Source of the DNA: Rhizobium rhizoryzae
GTDB lineage: Bacteria > Pseudomonadota > Alphaproteobacteria > Rhizobiales > Rhizobiaceae
DNA length: 54,249 nucleotides
Direction: 5' to 3'
Assembly: GCF_011046895.1 (NCBI RefSeq)
Contig: NZ_CP049247.1
Location: 1 to 54,249 of the forward strand
Below, one piece after another: positions 39,943 to 47,821 of this stretch (its first letter is position 1; the number at the start of each line of letters is the position of its first letter). The position numbers and the translations under genes were made by a program. The notes beneath the pieces were generated by a model. The model was not told where the DNA came from, did no database searches, and worked only from the letters and a program-made list of their open reading frames with translations.

Positions 39943-41301
39943 TCATTCCCCTGCGATCGCGGCGCTGATTGCGCCGGAAAAGTCCTGACCTTCGGGAGGC
40001 CAGAGAATTGAAATTTCGAGATCCTCGCGCTCGAGGCGCGCTTGCGCCCGAGCCATGGCCGAGGCCGTCCAGACCGGTTCGCTGTCGCCATCGGCCGCGA
40101 GCAGCAGCTCGCGAACATGCGCTGGCACCTGGAGCGCATCCTCGGCCGCAAGGCCCTTACGGGGTACGGGGCCAGCGACACGCACACGCCGCCACTGCCC
40201 GTTTGATGTTTGAGATTTCAGCGTCGGATGCGTAAAAGCGGAATCGGGATCCGCAGGACCAGAGAGATTGCCCAAGTCACCGGCCGAGAAATAGAAGGTA
40301 TCCGGCCGGAATCCTTCAGCGCCTGCTATGGCGACCACGTTTTCTATACCTTCACCGCCCAGCCACCGCGTTGCTTCCGGTTCGCCGATCAAGGGGATGA
40401 ACCCACCAGTCTTGCGGCCGCGCATCTTCTTGGTTGGCAACCGCGCATAGAAGCCCGCCTCGATGTCAGCGGGGGTCGGGGGGCGCTGGCGACCGGCGTC
40501 GGCAAGCGCAGGCTTTTGGGCCTTCTTTCCATCCTTGGTCAGCCCCCATAGGGTCGGCCGCGACTTCCCCTGCACATTGCGCAGATCGATCCACGTCAGA
40601 TGGCAGCCGATGACCTTGTAGTCCGGATCGACGATCGGCGCGATCATGGCCGGACCGCTGTAGATCTCCATCGGTCGACCGAATTCATCCTCGCCTTCGT
40701 AATAGCCGCAGCTCGCCCGAACGCGGATGTTTGTAAACAGAGTTAGCGGCACCTCAAATCCGGTTCGCGCCTTGAGGTATGCGCGCACCAGGTCAACAGC
40801 ACGCGCGCTTTCATTGCCCGGCTTGGTGCAATCTATGGCGTAAAGCCAGAAACCTCGCGCCTTCCGGATCTCATTTTCGCGGAAGGCGTTTGTTTGCTCT
40901 TCATCCTTACGGCGGTTTGCCTGGGCACGTTCTCGCGCCTCAGCAATGCGCGCCTGGCGCGCTGCACGCTCTTCATCTGTTTCGCGTTCACCTTCATCGG
41001 GGATTGGCTCCTCGAGCACGGCCGAGCACGCTTCCAGGAAACCGGCCCGCGATTTCAGATCGAGATGCAGAATGTGCGCAGCCAGGCTAATTCCATCACG
41101 GCCACCAGCACTGCACCCGCGACAAATCCAGACGGCCTTTTTACGGTTGACAGCGAAGCGGTCATTGCCGCCGCAACGCGGGCATGGGCCTTCGTATTCC
41201 GGCTTCCCCTTGATGGGTTCCGGCACTTTGAGGCTATCCACTGCATCGCTGAAAACGATGGCACGGGCGCGCTCCACGAATTCGGTGACCGCGTCTGTCA
41301 T
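39943..41301 (-). CDS. Zinc-finger/Toprim-type DNA primase
   Basis: The 452-residue protein has a CHC2-like zinc site at the N-terminus (C40, C43, C60, C63 in CPRCGGNDRF ... WICRGCSAGG) and a helical linker (DEERAARQARIAEARERAQANRRKD). The C-terminal Toprim-like half (EGIENVVAIAGAEGF; LLLAADGDSE) is typical of rhizobial phage primases. It makes primers for replication and pairs with the D5 helicase. ATG 41301 overlaps the previous stop (ATGA), so the longer upstream frame is rejected. Confidence 0.88.
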   Translation of the reverse strand: MTDAVTEFVERARAIVFSDAVDSLKVPEPIKGKPEYEGPCPRCGGNDRFAVNRKKAVWICRGCSAGGRDGISLAAHILHLDLKSRAGFLEACSAVLEEPIPDEGERETDEERAARQARIAEARERAQANRRKDEEQTNAFRENEIRKARGFWLYAIDCTKPGNESARAVDLVRAYLKARTGFEVPLTLFTNIRVRASCGYYEGEDEFGRPMEIYSGPAMIAPIVDPDYKVIGCHLTWIDLRNVQGKSRPTLWGLTKDGKKAQKPALADAGRQRPPTPADIEAGFYARLPTKKMRGRKTGGFIPLIGEPEATRWLGGEGIENVVAIAGAEGFRPDTFYFSAGDLGNLSGPADPDSAFTHPTLKSQTSNGQWRRVRVAGPVPRKGLAAEDALQVPAHVRELLLAADGDSEPVWTASAMARAQARLEREDLEISILWPPEGQDFSGAISAAIAGE

Positions 41302-41519
41302 GGCAATCCGGATTTGATGACGACAGGGGCGGGGATAAAAAACACACCGCATGGCTCGCATCGCACACAGGGATCGCCGTCACGATCGCTGACGCTAAAG
41401 GAGCCATCCGTATCCTCCTCCATCTCACAGGCAACTGCCTGCCCGCAACATGGGCAAGCAACGCCCCATGCCTCAGGAGCTGGAACTGGTCGATCTGCAA
41501 GAAATTCCAGGACAGTCAT
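41298..41519 (-). CDS. Small zinc-ribbon protein (73 aa)
   Basis: Cys pairs in CPCCGQAVACEME and CVRCEPCG suggest a zinc ribbon. Coupled by ATGA to genes on both sides. Possibly a primase or replication accessory; not recognised. Confidence 0.75.
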   Translation of the reverse strand: MTVLEFLADRPVPAPEAWGVACPCCGQAVACEMEEDTDGSFSVSDRDGDPCVRCEPCGVFFIPAPVVIKSGLP

Positions 41520-42061
41520 CCCTTCGCCCTCGGTTGGGGCGAGGGTTCTCGAAGTTTGCGATATGCCTCGATCACCCCGAGCGCCTGAGCTTTTGCGTCA
41601 TCGAGCGCATTGTGAGCGGTCCCAACTTCGGGCTGCTTTGTGCCGGTGATGTCAAAGATTGTTCTGCAGTCGCGGTGAACCCGGAAATGCCAAGGAATAT
41701 CCTGATCGCAGGCACGAAAGGCGGCCTCCAGCATCACAAGGTCAAACGATGGTGGCTTGGCCCACACGCGGCTTGGCTCTTGCCATTTCACAAAGATCGA
41801 CAATTCTGTCAGCGCCATATTGATTGAGTGCTTGCCGGAAAACGCCTCTTCGCGGGCCGCTTCTGACTGCTTCATCCACCACAGCATTGTAGAAATGTCT
41901 GTCGTCAGGCCAACTTTGGATGATGTTTCAGGATCAATTGCAGCGTAGAATTCTTCGCCGATTTCACCTGTGTCAGCGTCAAAAGCTACCGCGCCGATAC
42001 TAAGGATTACGCCGCCTGGGCGATTGCCGAGCGTCTCAATATCAATCATCAGGTCACGCAT
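41516..42061 (-). CDS. DEDD-family 3'-5' exonuclease (RNase T/ExoVIII-like)
   Basis: The 181-residue nuclease has DIETLG (D7, E9), PSFDLVMLEAAF with D107 and the terminal HNALDDA (H150, D154), the DEDDh pattern. Such early phage nucleases serve replication or recombination. The closest named group is the phage 3'-5' exoribonuclease/Rv2179c-like family. Overlaps its neighbours by TAATG and ATGA. Confidence 0.9.
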   Translation of the reverse strand: MRDLMIDIETLGNRPGGVILSIGAVAFDADTGEIGEEFYAAIDPETSSKVGLTTDISTMLWWMKQSEAAREEAFSGKHSINMALTELSIFVKWQEPSRVWAKPPSFDLVMLEAAFRACDQDIPWHFRVHRDCRTIFDITGTKQPEVGTAHNALDDAKAQALGVIEAYRKLREPSPQPRAKG

Positions 42062-42399
42062 TAGCGTCCCTCCGACAGGTTTTTCGGTTGGGGTGATGGG
42101 TTTGCACGAAACTTCATCGGCTTTGGCGGCGCGTCAGTTTCCTTGCCGTCATCATCCACATAGCTCGTTGCGCATTCGGCGTGCATGTGACCATCATCGT
42201 TGGTCGACCAGTAAACCAGATCGCCATCTTCAAGGTGTTCGCCGCAAACCACGCAAGCGTCTTCGTCACCATTATCGCTGGGTTCATTTGGCCCGATAGC
42301 TTTGCACTGCTGGCGGTCATGACAAACGCCGTCATGATTACAATCTTCCCAAGCCGTGCAGCTTGTCGGCGGGAACGTTTGTGTGTCGATATTACCCAT
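42061..42399 (-). CDS. Small cysteine-rich protein (112 aa)
   Basis: Starts at ATG 42399, overlapping the preceding gene by 8 bases. Two Cys/His clusters (CTAWEDCNHDGVCHDRQQC and CVVCGEHLEDGDLVYWSTNDDGHMHAEC) suggest two zinc sites. The function is unknown. It ends TAATG into the exonuclease gene. Confidence 0.75.
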   Translation of the reverse strand: MGNIDTQTFPPTSCTAWEDCNHDGVCHDRQQCKAIGPNEPSDNGDEDACVVCGEHLEDGDLVYWSTNDDGHMHAECATSYVDDDGKETDAPPKPMKFRANPSPQPKNLSEGR

Positions 42400-43375
42400 T
42401 GCCGTTGCCCTCCGTAGCGAGGGCTGACCGAACTTCTGCCGATCGATCAACGGACACGGTTGTCGTCGTTCGCTCTTCGAGGGAGACGAACTTCGCGTCT
42501 GGTGCTTGGTTACGCATGTGAGCCACAGCCTCGTCAAAGGTCTCAAACGTAGTTCGTCCGGTCATCGGGTGTGGATGCACGGGAGGGCGAGCGCCTGCGA
42601 TCCATTCGATATGGAAGCGCGTCCGCGTTTCACCCTTCACATGTGTTTGGGGTGATGGGGTGCCGGGGACTTTGGTATTGTCCACTTCGGCATCAATCGA
42701 ACCGGAGCGCTCCAAAGATGAAGCGTTACAAGACCCCTCGCGAGCTAGCTGCTCGCGCGCTGTGCCGTTTGAACAATCTACCGGAGGATACGATGTTTGA
42801 GCATCGCCCAATGTGGATGTCATTCCTTGATCAGGTTGATGTTGTTCTGCAAGCCGCCCTTGCTCCCGAAGAATGGGAGCGTTTGCGTCAAGCCGGTTGA
42901 CTGGCGATTGCGACCGACTGGCATACCTGTCGAGACGTTCGATTTCCGCAACGAGCAAAGCAGCGGCTTTGACCAGATCGCGGCGACGGTCGGTCGGTTT
43001 CCACCAACTCTTGGCCCAAGATGCGGGCCACAGATCGCGGAGTATGGCGCTATTCTCAATCGAATAGATCCCTGACACATACTGCCGATGGCGATCTGAC
43101 AGCGTGGTCGAATAGGCATAGGTTGCCGCAGCCGCTGCCATTTCACCGGATGAATGAGCGTCATCATGCTCGAGTGACCAGCCCTCGACGCTCTGTTGCC
43201 GCAAACGTTCGTCGAGCACATCCTTGATTGCAGGATGAAGAACATAATCACTAAAGATCAGCGGTTCATTCGGACCGAGGCGAGGATATGGGCAGCCAGA
43301 CAACGAACACCAAAGGCCATCATTGTCACCGCATGGGCAGTTCATTGGCTGGGAGGATTTTACGGTATCGTTCAT
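42392..43375 (-). CDS. MazG-like pyrophosphohydrolase-type phage protein with extended C-terminus
   Basis: The 327-residue protein has a Cys cluster (CPCGDNDGLWCSLSGCPY) and a central block (VLDERLRQQSVEGWSLEHDDAHSSGEMAAAAATYA ... WWKPTDRRRDLVKAAALLVAEIERLDR, about 52-152) like phage dNTP-pyrophosphohydrolase (MazG-like) proteins, where the E/D-rich motif binds Mg2+. After a low-complexity part (about 155-235), a separate short domain follows (TRFHIEWIAGARPPVHPHPMTG...). The low-complexity segment lies opposite a plausible small rightward gene (42718-42900). Fused by ATGA to its upstream neighbour. Confidence 0.72.
   Translation of the reverse strand: MNDTVKSSQPMNCPCGDNDGLWCSLSGCPYPRLGPNEPLIFSDYVLHPAIKDVLDERLRQQSVEGWSLEHDDAHSSGEMAAAAATYAYSTTLSDRHRQYVSGIYSIENSAILRDLWPASWAKSWWKPTDRRRDLVKAAALLVAEIERLDRYASRSQSPVNRLDANAPILREQGRLAEQHQPDQGMTSTLGDAQTSYPPVDCSNGTAREQLAREGSCNASSLERSGSIDAEVDNTKVPGTPSPQTHVKGETRTRFHIEWIAGARPPVHPHPMTGRTTFETFDEAVAHMRNQAPDAKFVSLEERTTTTVSVDRSAEVRSALATEGNGNG
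42718..42900 (+). CDS. Small gene nested antisense in the MazG-like gene (60 aa)
   Basis: The 60-residue product (MKRYKTPRELAARALCRLNNLPEDT...WERLRQAG) looks like a real, folded small protein. I recall closely similar ARALCRLxxxPExxxFE-P-W proteins as stand-alone genes in Rhizobiales phages. The rightward frame has phage-like codon use while the leftward frame here is low-complexity. The ribosome binding site is weak (GGAG 14 bases upstream). It would be read against the whole early operon, so expression is uncertain. Confidence 0.5.
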   Translation: MKRYKTPRELAARALCRLNNLPEDTMFEHRPMWMSFLDQVDVVLQAALAPEEWERLRQAG

Positions 43376-43572
43376 GAGCAGCTCCTCAAACGCGCATGGG
43401 CATCAGTACGACCAGGTTCTCGGCATGGTCGCCATCGGCGCGTAGAACCGCAGGGCTCCCGGCGTCTGTTGATGAAAAACCATGCCTGGGCAGAGTGAAG
43501 GCCGGTTGGCAGGTTCTCATCAATCAGAATTACTGGATACCAAAGGCGAGTTGGCTTCACACTTCGCGTCAT
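43372..43572 (-). CDS. Small basic hypothetical protein (66 aa)
   Basis: Arg-rich product (MTRSVKPTRLWYPVILIDEN...). It overlaps both neighbours by ATGA (start with the methyltransferase stop, stop with the MazG-like start), which argues for a real, translationally coupled gene despite its short length. No family is recognised. Confidence 0.6.
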   Translation of the reverse strand: MTRSVKPTRLWYPVILIDENLPTGLHSAQAWFFINRRREPCGSTRRWRPCREPGRTDAHARLRSCS

Positions 43573-45014
43573 GCTGCTACTCCTCTTGCCACCATGACAG
43601 CCGCCGTCGCTCCAAGAACGGTCCAGCCGCCTTCAGTGATTTGCCAGTAAGCATTGTGGATCGGCTCGATGAGGCCATGGTTGGCGAGGTCAGCAATGAG
43701 CGCCTCAGCCAGCAGCGGCCGTACTGCAATGCCTTGGCGCAGTGACATTGCGTCAAACTCTTTTCGCTCCGCGATCCAGATCAGCGCCCTCGCCCGTTCT
43801 TCCTCGACGCGCTCAGCCAGTTCCCGGCGAGGTGTCTCGCGGGCGTATTCATCGTCGACCTGAGATCGGAACGTCATCGGGCTTACGCGCCCGCATGCAC
43901 CAGGAGGCAGAGCAGGTGCATGTTGCTGCTTTTGCCAGTCGATACGGATGATCTGAGGATAGCCGCACCCGTAGGTGCCGTCTTCGTTGCTCTCCCAGAT
44001 AAACCAGCCAGTGTTCATCTGATTGCTGGCCTCGTTTCCGTCCCAGCCCTGCTGGTGCATCATCGGAAGCCTGCGCGTAAAAATGTAGATCCGTGATGGA
44101 GGACATTCCTCCATCGCGTAGATCCGATCGGCGTCCTCGCAACCGAACATGAATGTGCTGTTGAGCAGCAGCGCCATCTTCTGTGGCTTGTGTTCGCGAA
44201 GAGCGTGCGCAACGAACTTGTTCAGGATGTCCTTCCCGTAAGGGGGATTGGTGACGATATCGACACCCGCAGAATCGCCCGCGACAGACTGAAGGAAGTC
44301 GCCGACGCCTTGCGCCTCTCCAGAGAGCGTCGTGGTGCCGTAGTCGACCAGATCAGAAATCTGGACGCGGTAGCCGACCTCTTCCATTGGCCTAGAGATA
44401 TTCGCCTCGCCGCAGGCAGGTTCTTTCACAACGCCCGAAAAGCTCTCCAGGGAGAGTAAGGTGCGAATTGCTTCGATCGGCGTGAAATAGGCATTGTTGC
44501 CACGCTCTTGCCTTGAGCGTGAGCGGTTGCCGATCGCGTGGCGGATGCTGGATTTGCTGGGCGCTATCCCACGCGCAACCAGATCGTCGATTGTGCGGCG
44601 GATGAAGCCAGGCTCTTTTGCCTCGCGATCGCGCAGCTGGCGTGCGCTATGGATCTGGTCACGTCGAAGGCCGATGCTGACAGCGGTTAAAGCGTCGTCG
44701 GCACCAACGCTTTTCTTCGGTCGCCCGCGCGCTACCTTGCCTTCGGCTGCCAGTCTGTCCCATTCATCGGCGATCCGGATCTCCGATCGAGAAACAAGCT
44801 CGAGGGCATCGGCCTGGATGCGGAAACATGCATCCATAGCTTGGCGCATATCCATTCGGGCAGCAGCCTCAGACAACGGCCGGACCGAGGAATAGACAAG
44901 ATCAGCCAACTGCTTGGCTGCCTGGACATCACCGGCATCAAAAAGCGCACGCGCCTGGTCAATGCTTTCAGCGAGCGGGACAGACTTTTCGGAAATGGCA
45001 ACGAGAGCGTTCAT
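43569..45014 (-). CDS. N6-adenine DNA methyltransferase with N-terminal helical domain
   Basis: The 481-residue protein has a helical ParB-like/DNA-binding N-terminal region to about residue 165, the SAM motif PACGEA at 199-204 and the catalytic NPPYG at 256-260, and ends in a helix-turn-helix-like domain (about 415-470). It lacks a partner endonuclease. Position in the early operon suggests methylation of the newly replicated phage DNA. The second, D12-type methylase is at 7906-8742. Confidence 0.88.
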   Translation of the reverse strand: MNALVAISEKSVPLAESIDQARALFDAGDVQAAKQLADLVYSSVRPLSEAAARMDMRQAMDACFRIQADALELVSRSEIRIADEWDRLAAEGKVARGRPKKSVGADDALTAVSIGLRRDQIHSARQLRDREAKEPGFIRRTIDDLVARGIAPSKSSIRHAIGNRSRSRQERGNNAYFTPIEAIRTLLSLESFSGVVKEPACGEANISRPMEEVGYRVQISDLVDYGTTTLSGEAQGVGDFLQSVAGDSAGVDIVTNPPYGKDILNKFVAHALREHKPQKMALLLNSTFMFGCEDADRIYAMEECPPSRIYIFTRRLPMMHQQGWDGNEASNQMNTGWFIWESNEDGTYGCGYPQIIRIDWQKQQHAPALPPGACGRVSPMTFRSQVDDEYARETPRRELAERVEEERARALIWIAERKEFDAMSLRQGIAVRPLLAEALIADLANHGLIEPIHNAYWQITEGGWTVLGATAAVMVARGVAA

Positions 45015-45220
45015 TCGCCACTCCGGATGATATCCCGAGAGGCATGCAAGGTGCGGTAGACGGCATCCTCTTTGACATGCAGAACATCCGCGATGTCTTT
45101 GGTGTCGAAATGGCCGCTATTCCAGAGAAAGATGGACGCAAGCGCCTGCGTCTCGGTAAGCGGACCGCTCATGGCCGAACTACCGGCAAGCTTTGGGTTA
45201 GAGCGATCCAGGCCGATCAT
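45011..45220 (-). CDS. Small HTH protein (69 aa)
   Basis: The helix-turn-helix lies in LTETQALASIFLWNSGHFDTKDIADVLHVKEDAVYRTLHASRD. Overlaps neighbours by ATGA at both ends. Probably a small regulator of the early operon. Confidence 0.75.
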   Translation of the reverse strand: MIGLDRSNPKLAGSSAMSGPLTETQALASIFLWNSGHFDTKDIADVLHVKEDAVYRTLHASRDIIRSGE

Positions 45221-45732
45221 GCCGCTTCGCCTTCTTTCAGGCGAAGAGCCAGCTGATGACCGGCTGGCGTGACGCTGTAGCTTGATGCACGGCCACGTTT
45301 GCGCTCATCAACCAGGCGCAAATACTTATTCTTCAGGAGCCATTCCACGGCATATTCGCCGCTATCACTGGCGAGATCAGCAAAGCTTTCCAGCCGCGAA
45401 CGCGATACAACGACAACGCTGCCGCCCCCCTCAATAAAGAAGCGCAGAGCCTTGGCCGCATTGATCGGCACCCCGTTGTTCTGCGCCGCCACTTGCGCAG
45501 CCTTCACTTCCTCACTTTGAGGCTTGTCAGTCGCGCCTAAGTTGACAGCATGCGTCCGGGTCGCAATGCGCTCGACATCGCAGGATCCGGAGCCGATTAC
45601 AGACGCTATGTCTGCACAGGACATGCCTCTCTCAAGCAGCAAAAGAAGCATTTCAGTTTGCTGATGAGGTGCCAATGCATGGAACATGACAGGCGTAACT
45701 TCTTTAAAATCGAACAGGGCGACACGTGTCAT
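45217..45732 (-). CDS. HTH/GcrA-like early regulator (171 aa)
   Basis: Starts at ATG 45732 in an ATGA overlap; longer upstream starts would run through the preceding gene. The N-terminal helix-turn-helix (LLLLLERGMSCADIASVIGSGSCDVERIATR) and the C-terminal winged-helix (AVEWLLKNKYLRLVDERKRGRASSYSVTPAGHQLALRL) suggest two DNA-binding modules. Function inferred. Confidence 0.7.
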   Translation of the reverse strand: MTRVALFDFKEVTPVMFHALAPHQQTEMLLLLLERGMSCADIASVIGSGSCDVERIATRTHAVNLGATDKPQSEEVKAAQVAAQNNGVPINAAKALRFFIEGGGSVVVVSRSRLESFADLASDSGEYAVEWLLKNKYLRLVDERKRGRASSYSVTPAGHQLALRLKEGEAA

Positions 45733-46151
45733 TTCCACCTCGGAGCGGCAGGCTGTTGCATTGCGGGTATTGCTGGCGGGGGTTGGGGGGCCGGTGCTTC
45801 CGGCTCCACTTCTGGAGACGGGGCGAGCGTTTCCGGTTGATGGTCGATCACTTGCTCTGCAGGTGCCGTTGCGCTCTTTGCCTGCCATTGGCGGATGGCA
45901 TCGAGGACTTCGAAATGATCGCCGATGATGTTCACTTCGCAGCGGCGCAGGATCCAGCGTTCGTTCCGCAGATCGAAAGGAACGAACCAGACACCGACAG
46001 CACGCGCACCGTCCGGAATCGCTGCAATCTCATCGATCTTCGAGACGATCTTCGTCCAGGACGGAACAAGCGCCAGGCCATGACCGAAGAAGTATTCCGC
46101 CGCTCTCTCGGGGGTGTCTGTCACAATGTAGAGGCGATAGTGTTGCTCCAT
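45729..46151 (-). CDS. Hypothetical early protein with Pro-rich tail (140 aa)
   Basis: The small alpha/beta domain (HYRLYIVTDTPERAAEYFFGHGLALVPSWTKIV...GVWFVPFDLRNERWILRRCEVNI, about 1-85) precedes a long Pro/Glu-rich disordered tail. Coupled on both sides. No known family. Confidence 0.65.
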   Translation of the reverse strand: MEQHYRLYIVTDTPERAAEYFFGHGLALVPSWTKIVSKIDEIAAIPDGARAVGVWFVPFDLRNERWILRRCEVNIIGDHFEVLDAIRQWQAKSATAPAEQVIDHQPETLAPSPEVEPEAPAPQPPPAIPAMQQPAAPRWK

Positions 46152-46348
46152 CAGCGGGCCTCCCGGCAGGAAGCCGTCTGGCGATCTTCGGCCTGGCGGA
46201 TGATATGGCAGACCTCATCCTCAGCGAGATCGAGTTCGCGGGCGATACAGAACGTGCTGTGTTGCCCATCTCGCCACAGTTTCAGAACGCATTCGCGCTG
46301 GCGAAGCGGGTGCTGATAATGGATCGCCTGCTGCGCTTGAGCGGTCAT
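46151..46348 (-). CDS. Small HTH protein (65 aa)
   Basis: Starts at ATG 46348 in ATGA overlap with the upstream zinc-ribbon gene. Contains a helix-turn-helix (RECVLKLWRDGQHSTFCIARELDLAEDEVCHIIRQAED). Probably a small early regulator. Confidence 0.72.
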   Translation of the reverse strand: MTAQAQQAIHYQHPLRQRECVLKLWRDGQHSTFCIARELDLAEDEVCHIIRQAEDRQTASCREAR

Positions 46349-46563
46349 ACCGACAGCTCCCGCGTCTGGATGTTCCAAAGCTCGGCGGCCAGCAGGCAAC
46401 GAGCGGGGCAAGGCTTAACCACCGCAATCGTATTGTTCTCAATGACGAACACAGTCCCGCAGGAAAAGCGCGCACGAACTTCAGGCTGCCTCTCTCGTTT
46501 GCGAGAGGCACCGCATGCGGGACATTTCACCCGCGAGGCCAGGAATTGTGCACGTCTGTTCAT
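46345..46563 (-). CDS. Small cysteine-rich protein (72 aa)
   Basis: The N-terminal CPACGASRKRERQPEVRARFSCGTVF and later CPARC suggest one zinc site. It lies just after the CII-like gene. Function unknown. Confidence 0.65.
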   Translation of the reverse strand: MNRRAQFLASRVKCPACGASRKRERQPEVRARFSCGTVFVIENNTIAVVKPCPARCLLAAELWNIQTRELSV

Positions 46564-46585
46564 CCCCTCGAATGCCCTTCGAAGC

Positions 46586-47080
46586 CTAGTCTCGTTTGCG
46601 TATGCTTTTAAGTTTGGAGCGCAGACCGCCTTTGGCCTTGATCGCGGCAGTGCAGCGGCGAATTGCTGATGCAGCGCGCTGCAGCAGCTTCGCCTTTTTC
46701 TCGATTGCGTCGGCCGTGGCAGGGCTCAAATCCTCGCCTGAGAATGCAAACGCAGCCTCTCGCTGAAACGAAGCCGCAGCCGTCATCACATCAGCAGTAG
46801 TTGCCATGATGCATGCGTCTTCATCGATCGGGCCTTCTGGATCTGAGACACTACGCCCTGTAGCCTCGGCGAAGACTGATGTGATCAGTGCTTCACCGCA
46901 GTCGGCTTCCAGAACCGGGATGATCAAATGAGGCATAAGATCCGGAGCCATCCGGTTATTCCAGCGCCCAACATGAGCGATGGAATAGCCAGTCTTTTCT
47001 GCTACGCGCTCGATGCCACCGCACCGCTCGATCAAATCCGTTTGTGCCGCCTTCAGGCGGTAATGAAATGCGTTTTGCAC
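46586..47080 (-). CDS. CII/Cro-like early DNA-binding regulator (164 aa)
   Basis: The N-terminal helix-turn-helix (AAQTDLIERCGGIERVAEKTGYSIAHVGRWNNRMAPDLMPHLIIPVLEADCG) is typical of phage CII-like regulators in rhizobial phages. The start is GTG 47080 after GGAGACC. It is the second gene of the leftward early transcript, separated from the cro-like gene by the structured 47081-47489 region, which could couple its expression to RNA structure. Confidence 0.78.
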   Translation of the reverse strand: MQNAFHYRLKAAQTDLIERCGGIERVAEKTGYSIAHVGRWNNRMAPDLMPHLIIPVLEADCGEALITSVFAEATGRSVSDPEGPIDEDACIMATTADVMTAAASFQREAAFAFSGEDLSPATADAIEKKAKLLQRAASAIRRCTAAIKAKGGLRSKLKSIRKRD

Positions 47081-47489
47081 TAGGGTCTCCAGTAGCTGAA
47101 TTACGCGATAGAGAAGGCGAAAGCTGATTTCTCGTGGATCGGGCGGGGCAAATGGCCCATTTTCAACGCGTCAACAGGGACGCAAGAGCGCATGCCAGAC
47201 ACGAGAGACGCACAAACCAAATACTGCCGAGCAGCGGCACTGCTCGGCAGTATGTCGCGAGGCCGATGGCGGACCGGCCTTCGCGAACTGGAAAGGGTGC
47301 CTCGGTCGCCCAAGAGGAGGAAGCGGAGCCGAGGCGCGCGCAAGCAGCGAGGTGCAGGCGCGCTTATTCCGGCTGGGAGGTTTGGGGCAGCCGGAATGGG
47401 GAATAAAGAACCAGCCAGATCCTTGGATGGGAAATCTGGCTGGCAAGGTTTGGTGACAACAGCCACCAGGGGGAACTTCGATAGAGGCT
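47081..47489. other. Structured non-coding region in the early transcript
   Basis: 409 bases with no gene I accept contain three strong hairpins: a perfect 14-bp stem with a 5-base loop (47221-47253), an 11-bp stem with one bulge (TCGCGA-GGCCG / CGGCC-t-TCGCGA, 47255-47286), and a 10-bp CCAGCCAGAT / ATCTGGCTGG stem (47411-47443). The rightward frame at 47192-47527 and the leftward one at 47101-47493 are Arg/Pro-rich and lack signals. An attenuator, antitermination site or small RNA is likely. Confidence 0.55.
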
Positions 47490-47747
47490 TCATTCCGCAG
47501 CCTCCGGTATTCGATCGGAAGGGCTAGGACGCGGGACTTCTCGAGGCCATTGAGCACCATCAGGCCAATTATCTGAGAGCCACTGCATGGCTTGCTCAAA
47601 CCTGTTTACTCCAATGTCGCCCCCAGCCTCGATGTCAGCCAATCGCCGACCTCCGGACAGAAGCACAGTCGATAACCGCGCGCGGCTCATTCCCGCCGCC
47701 CTGCAGTACATATCTGTCGCTGAAATCAGTTGGTCCCGGAGTTTCAT
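47490..47747 (-). CDS. Cro-like early gene, leaderless start (85 aa)
   Basis: First leftward gene of the early operon, divergent from cI. The product (MKLRDQLISATDMYCRAAGMSRARLSTVLLSGGRRLADIEAGG) has a predicted helix-turn-helix. No ribosome binding site precedes ATG 47747; the -10 of the promoter ends at about 47755, so transcription would begin at or next to the A of the start codon. Leaderless translation is known in alphaproteobacteria and fits a control protein. Confidence 0.75.
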   Translation of the reverse strand: MKLRDQLISATDMYCRAAGMSRARLSTVLLSGGRRLADIEAGGDIGVNRFEQAMQWLSDNWPDGAQWPREVPRPSPSDRIPEAAE

Positions 47748-47754
47748 GACGCGG

Positions 47755-47782
47755 AGTATGCGTAATTTTATACGCCAGTCAA
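47755..47782 (-). promoter_or_regulatory. Leftward early promoter with operator GCGTA-N6-TACGC in the spacer
   Basis: Read leftward: -35 TTGACT (47782-47777), 16-base spacer, -10 CATACT (47760-47755). The 16-bp inverted repeat GCGTA-N6-TACGC (47760-47775) fills the spacer, a classical repressor position. A half site (TTACGC) lies in the first codons of cI (about 47826). Also GCGGATTA in reverse at 47790-47797, shared with 6095 and 49241. Confidence 0.75.
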
Positions 47783-47821
47783 TCTAATTTAATCCGCTTT
47801 CAGTCGTATGGAGCGCGTACT

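Noticed and set aside
47101..47493. 130-codon leftward frame between cro-like and CII-like genes
   Set aside because: Pro/Arg-rich, no start signal, and its sequence is dominated by hairpins.
47192..47527. 111-codon Arg-rich rightward frame in the structured early region
   Set aside because: No ribosome binding site, composition follows the hairpins, and it overlaps the cro-like gene on the other strand.
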